Shown piece after piece: positions 47,275-51,778 of a stretch of DNA of 51,778 nt. The DNA lies in the NCBI GenBank assembly GCA_012031345.1, contig JAAUTS010000002.1, forward strand, positions 1 through 51,778. Reading direction: 5' to 3'. Numbering within the stretch: the stretch's first letter is position 1; every line of letters begins with the position of its first letter. The stretch comes from Blastochloris sp. (GTDB taxonomy: Bacteria; Verrucomicrobiota; Verrucomicrobiia; Methylacidiphilales; JAAUTS01). The notes beneath the pieces were generated by a model that searched no databases, was not told the origin of the DNA, and saw only the letters and a program-made list of their open reading frames with translations. The position numbers were made by a program, and so were the translations under genes.

Positions 47275-48189
47275 ATGAAAGAAGGAACCGCCGCGTTGTT
47301 TGAACTGGAAACCTCCCTGCCCGATGCCAGGCTTAAGACCCAAGCGGAAAGGCTGGTTGGATTCAAGGCCCGATACGACCGCATTCACCAGGACTTGCGC
47401 CTCCTAATCGACAAGGAAGGTTTGGAAAATTGGAGCAAGAAGCATTACCACAACCGCCTTCCATTGCTGGATTCGTTGTTCGACCGATACCCACTCGTTG
47501 TATTTCACGGAGATGTTGGAACGGGTAAAACAGCAACCGCTGAGGCAGTAACAAACGCACTCGCCGGGGAGCTTGGCAAGGGAGCGCTGCTCTTCAAACT
47601 GAGCACGCGTGTGCGAGGAAGCGGCAACGTCGGAGAAATGAGTTCCCTCATCAACCAAGCCTTCGATATTGTTGGCGAGGAAGCTGGGAAAGCAAAACTG
47701 TCCTTTCTTATCATTGATGAGGCTGACTCACTCGCAGCCAACCGCTCCGGTAGCCAAAGCCATCATGAGGATAAGGTTGCTGTGAACACGCTTATTCAAA
47801 AGATTGATGACGTTAGGAGATTCAACGGCCGTGTGCTGGTCATTCTTTGTACGAACCGATACGAGGCGCTCGATCCAGCAATTCTCCGACGTGCTGCATA
47901 CGTCGAAGAATTTCGACGACCTGATGACGGTGAACGGCGCGAGATTCTGAATCTGGATTGTGAAGGGCTGGGACTGACAGCATCCGCCATTGAAGAATTG
48001 GTACAGCTCACGGGAACGCACGGTCCCCACAAGCTTGGCTACACGTTTTCTGATATTCGCACGAGGCTACTTCCAGAGGCACTGGTACACGCTTACCCGA
48101 CGCGCAAAATTAACCATACTGATTTGATCGACGCAATTTCACGAGTTGCGCCATCACCGACAATCTTTACGACGGAAGATCGCGTATGA
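47275..48189 (+). CDS. TRIP13/Pch2-like AAA+ ATPase (Cap6-like)
   Basis: A 304-aa AAA+ protein that remodels HORMA proteins to turn CBASS off. Walker A GDVGTGKT (79-86), Walker B FLIIDEAD (144-151), and the sensor region ILCTNRYEALDPAILRRA are clear. It starts 2 bp after the HORMA gene, and its stop overlaps the effector ATG (ATGA). HORMA plus TRIP13 define a type III CBASS. The frame is intact. Confidence 0.93.
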   Translation: MKEGTAALFELETSLPDARLKTQAERLVGFKARYDRIHQDLRLLIDKEGLENWSKKHYHNRLPLLDSLFDRYPLVVFHGDVGTGKTATAEAVTNALAGELGKGALLFKLSTRVRGSGNVGEMSSLINQAFDIVGEEAGKAKLSFLIIDEADSLAANRSGSQSHHEDKVAVNTLIQKIDDVRRFNGRVLVILCTNRYEALDPAILRRAAYVEEFRRPDDGERREILNLDCEGLGLTASAIEELVQLTGTHGPHKLGYTFSDIRTRLLPEALVHAYPTRKINHTDLIDAISRVAPSPTIFTTEDRV

Positions 48190-49350
48190 ATCTTCGTGGT
48201 CGCCGAATTCACATCGTTGGGAGTGCTGATCCCACGGCTGATGAAGAGAAACTGGGATATGTCCATTCGCTTGTATCTGAACTGACAAACGCACTTGTGG
48301 CGGAGGGTGCTAATTTCGTTATACCGTTTGGTAAGGAGCCGTTTCTTACAGAACGGGAAGATGGGCTCTCTATCATCTTTGATTGGACCGTAGCTGAAGC
48401 GGTATCCAAAGCCCAAATCAAAGGAATTGCTAAGCCTTCTGGCCCCAATGGTTACCTGATTGCAACCTTGGCAACAAGTAAGACAGATTTCCAAATTCCA
48501 GCAGTTCGTCGCGTTATTTATGAACAACTTAGGGACACTAATTCCATCGGCATCGAATTCCTTGAACCTGGCTGGAGCGCGGGCGCCATTAGCCGTTCAC
48601 GGCTTGCCCAGCTCGGGGACATTCTGATTGCGATTAGTGGGGTCAAGGGGTTGAGCAACTTGCAATCGAATATTCCTCAAGGGTAAGCCGGTCATTCCGC
48701 TCGATATTAACGTGGGTTCTTCTTCGCGCGATGGATCTGGAGGGGCACCAAGACTCTTTGATCGAGCTCGCGCCAAGCCTGGAGACTTCTTTTCAGTAGC
48801 AGCGTCTGCATCCGCAGCTGATTTACTAGACCGAACCCAAACTCGAAATGGAGAAGTCAATGTCATGGTAGTCGTGGCTGCCATCCTTAACCTGATCCAT
48901 GCCCTCGTTCCCCCACGAGTTTTCTACGTCAGACTCCTGAATGACACGCTTCCCGAATATACATCTGTAGAGGAGTTTTTTAGAAAAACCGCCGACCCGC
49001 TTGTTCGAGAATTGGGCTATGAGCCGCTCCAAATGGGGCTTGGAAAGAACGAGTTTGTCTGGATGAATCAAGCCATTTTCGACTCCATGCACCACAGTAG
49101 TGTAGCACTTGTAGATCTGACAGGACTGAGGCCCAATTGCTTTATGGAACTGGGATATTCGCTCGGCAACAAGCAGCGAGTGATTGTATGTGCTCGTGAC
49201 GACACGCGAATTCCATTTGATGCGTTTGCGCTGGAGGCTTTTCAGTGGAAAGAATCTGAAGACCTAGGTAAGAGATTGGACAAGTTCCGCACACATTGGG
49301 AAAGAAATATCAACATGCCAACGCTTGTTCGACCAAAGGAGGCGAAGTGA
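48186..49350 (+). CDS. CBASS effector: SLOG domain plus deoxyribosyltransferase/TIR-like domain (two frameshifts)
   Basis: About 388 aa when repaired. The N-terminal half reads as a SLOG domain of the STALD kind: RGRRIHIVGSADPTADE, a GIAKPSGPNG loop, and QLGDILIAISG followed by VKGVEQLA. The C-terminal half, from about 48930, has RVFYVRLLNDTLPEYTSV, MNQAIFDSMHHSSVALVDLTG, RPNCFMELGYSLGNKQRVIV: a nucleoside 2-deoxyribosyltransferase/TIR-like fold. Frameshifts lie near 48647 (a GGGG run) and near 48683 (before GGTAAGCCGG). SLOG domains bind nucleotide signals in Thoeris ThsA, so I infer a cyclic-nucleotide sensor joined to an NAD- or nucleotide-cleaving domain. No transmembrane segment or nuclease motif is seen. 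Confidence 0.75.
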
Positions 49351-49893
49351 AAGCTGAGTGCTATTTTTTCAGTAGATATTGAATCCGCAGGTCCGATACC
49401 CCGGCAAAATACAGCATGCTTTTCTCTAGGCGCGTGTGTGGTGGGTGATCCTACGGTATCGTTTTACGCCGAACTGAAACCCATCACTAAAGAGTTCGTG
49501 GCAGAAGCTCTTAAGATATCTGGGTTTAACCTTGAACGTCTTGAGCGCGAGGGTCAGGCGCCTGAAAATGTAATGAAGGACTTCCGCCGATGGGTTGAAA
49601 CAGTCACCGAGGAGTGCAAACCAGTCTTTGTCGGTTTCAATGGCTGCTTTGACTGGCAGTTTGTGAACTGGTACTGTGAATCGTTTGCCGGGGGCAATCC
49701 ATTTGGGTTTGGTGGAATAGACATCAAGTCGTATTTTATGGGCTTTAGTGGTGAGACGTGGGCGAGATCGACATCAAGCCAACTACCAGAGGAATTTAAG
49801 CCTGACATTCCACAAACCCACAATGCGCTTGATGACGCACGTGCCCAAGCATCGATCTTTCATAAATTATTTACTAAGCGGCGTTCAAGATAG
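49347..49893 (+). CDS. DEDDh 3'-5' exonuclease associated with CBASS (one frameshift)
   Basis: About 181 aa. DnaQ-like motifs are present: DIE (SVDIES) near the start, FVGFNGCFDWQFV in the middle, and HNALDDARAQ at the end, the DEDDh set. The GTG at 49347 overlaps the effector stop (GTGA) and follows a strong Shine-Dalgarno, AAAGGAGG at 49335-49342, four bases before it. One surplus T in the T run 49364-49369 breaks the frame, and with it removed the protein starts VKAECYFSVDIES. Exonucleases of this sort have been catalogued as CBASS accessory proteins (Cap18, from memory). The role here may be degrading signal or phage nucleic acid. Confidence 0.8.
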
Positions 49894-50133
49894 ATAGCCG
49901 TAAATGTCAATTCGTTGTGTTGCGCGATCCAAGAACGGCGCCCAGCGGGTCGGTCCTCGAATTTAAGGGTCTAACGGCGTTATTGCCTGAGCAAGAGGTA
50001 ACACCCTTTCTGAGTGTGGGTCTCTTTCAACTGGCTTGGCCTGAGGTGACGGGGAGGTTTAGGAGTGAGGGATCATGGGCCATCAGCCTTTTACGTATCA
50101 ATCTTGCCCTCTTCCGTAATTTCCTGCTACTTT

Positions 50134-50322
50134 ATGAATATGACAACCGGGTATTCCAATTACACCAGAGCCGATGCACGCAAAGAAATTGGAGAAATGC
50201 GCAAATTTACCCAAGAGCTGGTGAAATCACCCGGCAAAGCGCAAAAGCTTTTGATCGAGGCGGGTATTCTTCGCAAATCGGGCAGGGGTTTGGCCAAAAA
50301 ATATCAATCGGCCAGCACTTGA
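50134..50322 (+). CDS. Small basic protein, candidate antitoxin
   Basis: A 62-aa protein (60 aa if the second ATG at 50140 is used). It has SNYTRADARKEIGEMRKFTQE and then SPGKAQKLLIEAGILRKSGRGLAKKY. The second half resembles small proteins encoded just upstream of toxin-like genes in other genomes, by pattern only. It is rich in Lys/Arg and short helices and has no clear DNA-binding motif. It is 4 bp before the next gene, so the two are probably a unit. The 240 bp between the exonuclease and this gene show nothing I can name. Confidence 0.6.
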   Translation: MNMTTGYSNYTRADARKEIGEMRKFTQELVKSPGKAQKLLIEAGILRKSGRGLAKKYQSAST

Positions 50323-50326
50323 GCCT

Positions 50327-50959
50327 ATGCGTCACTCGGCTTGGATATTGGCATACCATGGATGTGATCGGTCTATAGGTGATCAAATCCTCCGTGGTGA
50401 CTCTGAAGTCAAGCCGAGCAACAACGAGTATGACTGGCTTGGGAAAGGTTCTTATTTTTGGGAAAACTCCTACAGCCGCGCCCTCAAGTGGGCTCAATTT
50501 CTAAAAGAGCACCCTTCCTACACTCATAAAGCGATCAAAGATCCGTTTGTGGTGGGCGCCATCATTGATCCCGGAAATTGCCTCGATCTGACAGAAGCCG
50601 AATGTCTCGATATCCTGAAGGAAGCTTACGCGCAATATGTTGATGTGATGCGTTTGGTGGCCAAATACTCGGGTGAGCCGACGGTCCTTCCGAAAAATGA
50701 GCCTGGTTTCAAAGGGGACGAGGATCTAGTCAAACGCAAGTTGGATTGCGCTGTCATCAACTGGCTTCATAAAACGAGAGAAGACCGGAAGCTCAAAAGC
50801 AAGGGACTACAACCCTTTGATACCGTGCGTGGCGCCTTTTCAGAAGGTGATTCGCTTTTTGAGAATTCGAAAATTGAATCCAGAACCCATATTCAATGGT
50901 CGGTGTTGGACCCTGCACGAAGTGTGGTGGCTTATTTCAGACCTCGAATCAGAAATTGA
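50327..50959 (+). CDS. Possible ADP-ribosyltransferase-like toxin
   Basis: A 210-aa protein. The start LAYHGCDRSIGDQIL and the block YDWLGKGSYFWENSYSRALKWA recall the H-Y pattern of ADP-ribosyltransferase folds (a YHG motif, then a G-x-YF strand). A third conserved acidic residue is not certain. The segment GAIIDPGNCLDLTEAECLDIL is a helical region, and the protein ends HIQWSVLDPARSVVAYFRPR. I cannot name a family. The fold is an inference from two motifs. It lies 4 bp after the small basic protein. Confidence 0.5.
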   Translation: MRHSAWILAYHGCDRSIGDQILRGDSEVKPSNNEYDWLGKGSYFWENSYSRALKWAQFLKEHPSYTHKAIKDPFVVGAIIDPGNCLDLTEAECLDILKEAYAQYVDVMRLVAKYSGEPTVLPKNEPGFKGDEDLVKRKLDCAVINWLHKTREDRKLKSKGLQPFDTVRGAFSEGDSLFENSKIESRTHIQWSVLDPARSVVAYFRPRIRN

Positions 50960-50998
50960 TCTTTTACGGACATATGATCTTCGAGATGGGAACGCGTG

Positions 50999-51778
50999 AT
51001 GCTGGGTGTCACGACAACCGCCGATCTGTCTCTGGTGCGCTCGCGAGGAGAGGAATGGCGAACTCTCGCTTTCATGCCGGCGGCCGCGCTGTGGCGCGAG
51101 TTCCTCGACGCTGACGTGCTGCGCCTCTGGGACGGCTGGCTGAATCGCCCGCTGGTGGAAGATATCCGTTCAGCGGGACGCGAGATCTGGGTGATGAGCG
51201 GCAATCTGGGCTCCTACCTTCCGACGGGCGTCTTCGATCCGGCGCGAGTCGCGCTCTATCGCGAGCTTGGAGTCGACGGCGTTCTGGTGAACGAAGTCTC
51301 GCGATTTCGGCGGGTATTGGCGAGAGGTGGGTACCCGCGCCTGATCGCGCACCGCGGCCTCTGCCCTGGCTTGTGCCGAGAATTCGCTTCCCGCTTCGCG
51401 GCCGCGAAGGCCCTTGGTGCGGACGAGATCGAGCTGGACGTTCGAGGAACCGCCGACCGGCACCTCGTGATCTGTCACGACAGGGATCTCGCCCGCATTG
51501 CGGGAATCCCCGGCAGCATAGACGCTCTTGGCGTTGAGCAGCTTGCCGCAGCGAGGCTGCGTGGGGACATGGAAAGCGTCGGCCTCTGCACCCTTGAGGA
51601 GGTTTTTCGCCTGTTGGGTCAGAGCATCGGGTACAACATCCACATCAAGGAGGCCGGCGACGACGGATGGATCGTTGCTCGGACCATCCGGACCATTCGG
51701 GAGTACGCGTTGCAGCGTATCGCGTACATAGCGGGAGATGCGGAAGTGCTCGATTACGCGATGAGGATGGATCCGGAG
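50999..51778 (+). CDS. Glycerophosphodiester phosphodiesterase-type protein, partial at the window edge
   Basis: Open from the ATG at 50999 (or GTG 50996) through the last base, 260 codons without stop. Residues up to about 100 resemble the C-terminal end of one GDPD domain (FDPARVALYRELGVDGVLVNE). A second domain then opens with RLIAHRGLC, EIELDVRG and VICHDRDL, giving the H-R, E-D and H-D catalytic set. A tandem GDPD protein, or one whose N-terminus is missing, is likely. The segment is clearly GC-richer than the defence genes before it, and an in-frame stop (TGA at 50975) lies just upstream. Its start is therefore doubtful. Confidence 0.7.
   Translation, partial: MLGVTTTADLSLVRSRGEEWRTLAFMPAAALWREFLDADVLRLWDGWLNRPLVEDIRSAGREIWVMSGNLGSYLPTGVFDPARVALYRELGVDGVLVNEVSRFRRVLARGGYPRLIAHRGLCPGLCREFASRFAAAKALGADEIELDVRGTADRHLVICHDRDLARIAGIPGSIDALGVEQLAAARLRGDMESVGLCTLEEVFRLLGQSIGYNIHIKEAGDDGWIVARTIRTIREYALQRIAYIAGDAEVLDYAMRMDPE

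Noticed and set aside
49917-50133. Open frame starting with a VLRDPRTAPSGSVLEF-like stretch, slightly reminiscent of DUF397
   Set aside because: The resemblance is limited to a dozen residues, the frame runs through the small basic gene, and DUF397 is mainly actinobacterial.
44041-51778. CRISPR array or prophage in the accessory region
   Set aside because: No regularly spaced repeats and no integrase, terminase or structural genes are visible.

Overview
The window looks like a chromosomal segment from a member of the Verrucomicrobiota. This rests on the protein flavour (DUF502, GbsR-type regulator with small membrane proteins, DUF481/YdiY-type protein, a long S5 and S11, L30 missing) and not on a database search, so the phylum is a moderate-confidence inference. 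GC is medium in the core. It is visibly lower in the defence genes and higher in the last 0.8 kb.

Layout. 1-530: gene-poor edge with a dispersed-repeat-like element. 0.5-24.5 kb: ordinary housekeeping and membrane genes (metallophosphoesterase, ftsH, folP, an aspartate-type aminotransferase, a GbsR-led cluster of small membrane proteins, a Ser/Thr kinase, a Gdx/SugE-type exporter, recA-cinA, an Rsm22-like methyltransferase, a mutarotase-like secreted protein, DUF502, uppP, an EEP hydrolase, a TPR protein, transaldolase, a DUF481 protein, dcd, a YfcE-like phosphoesterase and a DUF6580-like membrane protein). 24.6-43.96 kb: one very long co-directional ribosomal super-cluster (str, S10, spc and alpha operons joined) from rpsL to rplQ. 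It is preceded by a strongly folded leader RNA ending in an intrinsic terminator and closed by a textbook terminator. Inside it, between rpsS and rplV, sits an unexpected gene for an exported coiled-coil protein.

44.0-51.0 kb: a defence island. A fused XRE-HTH/ImmA-type metallopeptidase plus a PIN protein is transcribed leftward. Divergent from it is a type III CBASS operon: CD-NTase, HORMA protein, TRIP13-like AAA+ ATPase, a SLOG plus deoxyribosyltransferase/TIR-like effector, and a DEDDh exonuclease. The shared 161-bp intergenic region holds a long-spaced inverted repeat covering predicted promoters in both directions, which suggests that the peptidase-repressor controls the CBASS operon. 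Next come a small basic protein and a possible ADP-ribosyltransferase-like protein, a candidate toxin-antitoxin pair. The window ends in a GC-rich 5'-truncated-looking glycerophosphodiester phosphodiesterase that runs off the edge.

A technical feature affects the whole window. About 20 genes, including essential ones such as recA, rpoA, rpsC, rpsG, rpsJ, rpsM, rplD and rplP, are interrupted by single-base frameshifts, most of them at homopolymers. These are best read as sequencing indels and not as pseudogenes. I have therefore annotated the reconstructed full gene spans and noted where each reading frame breaks.
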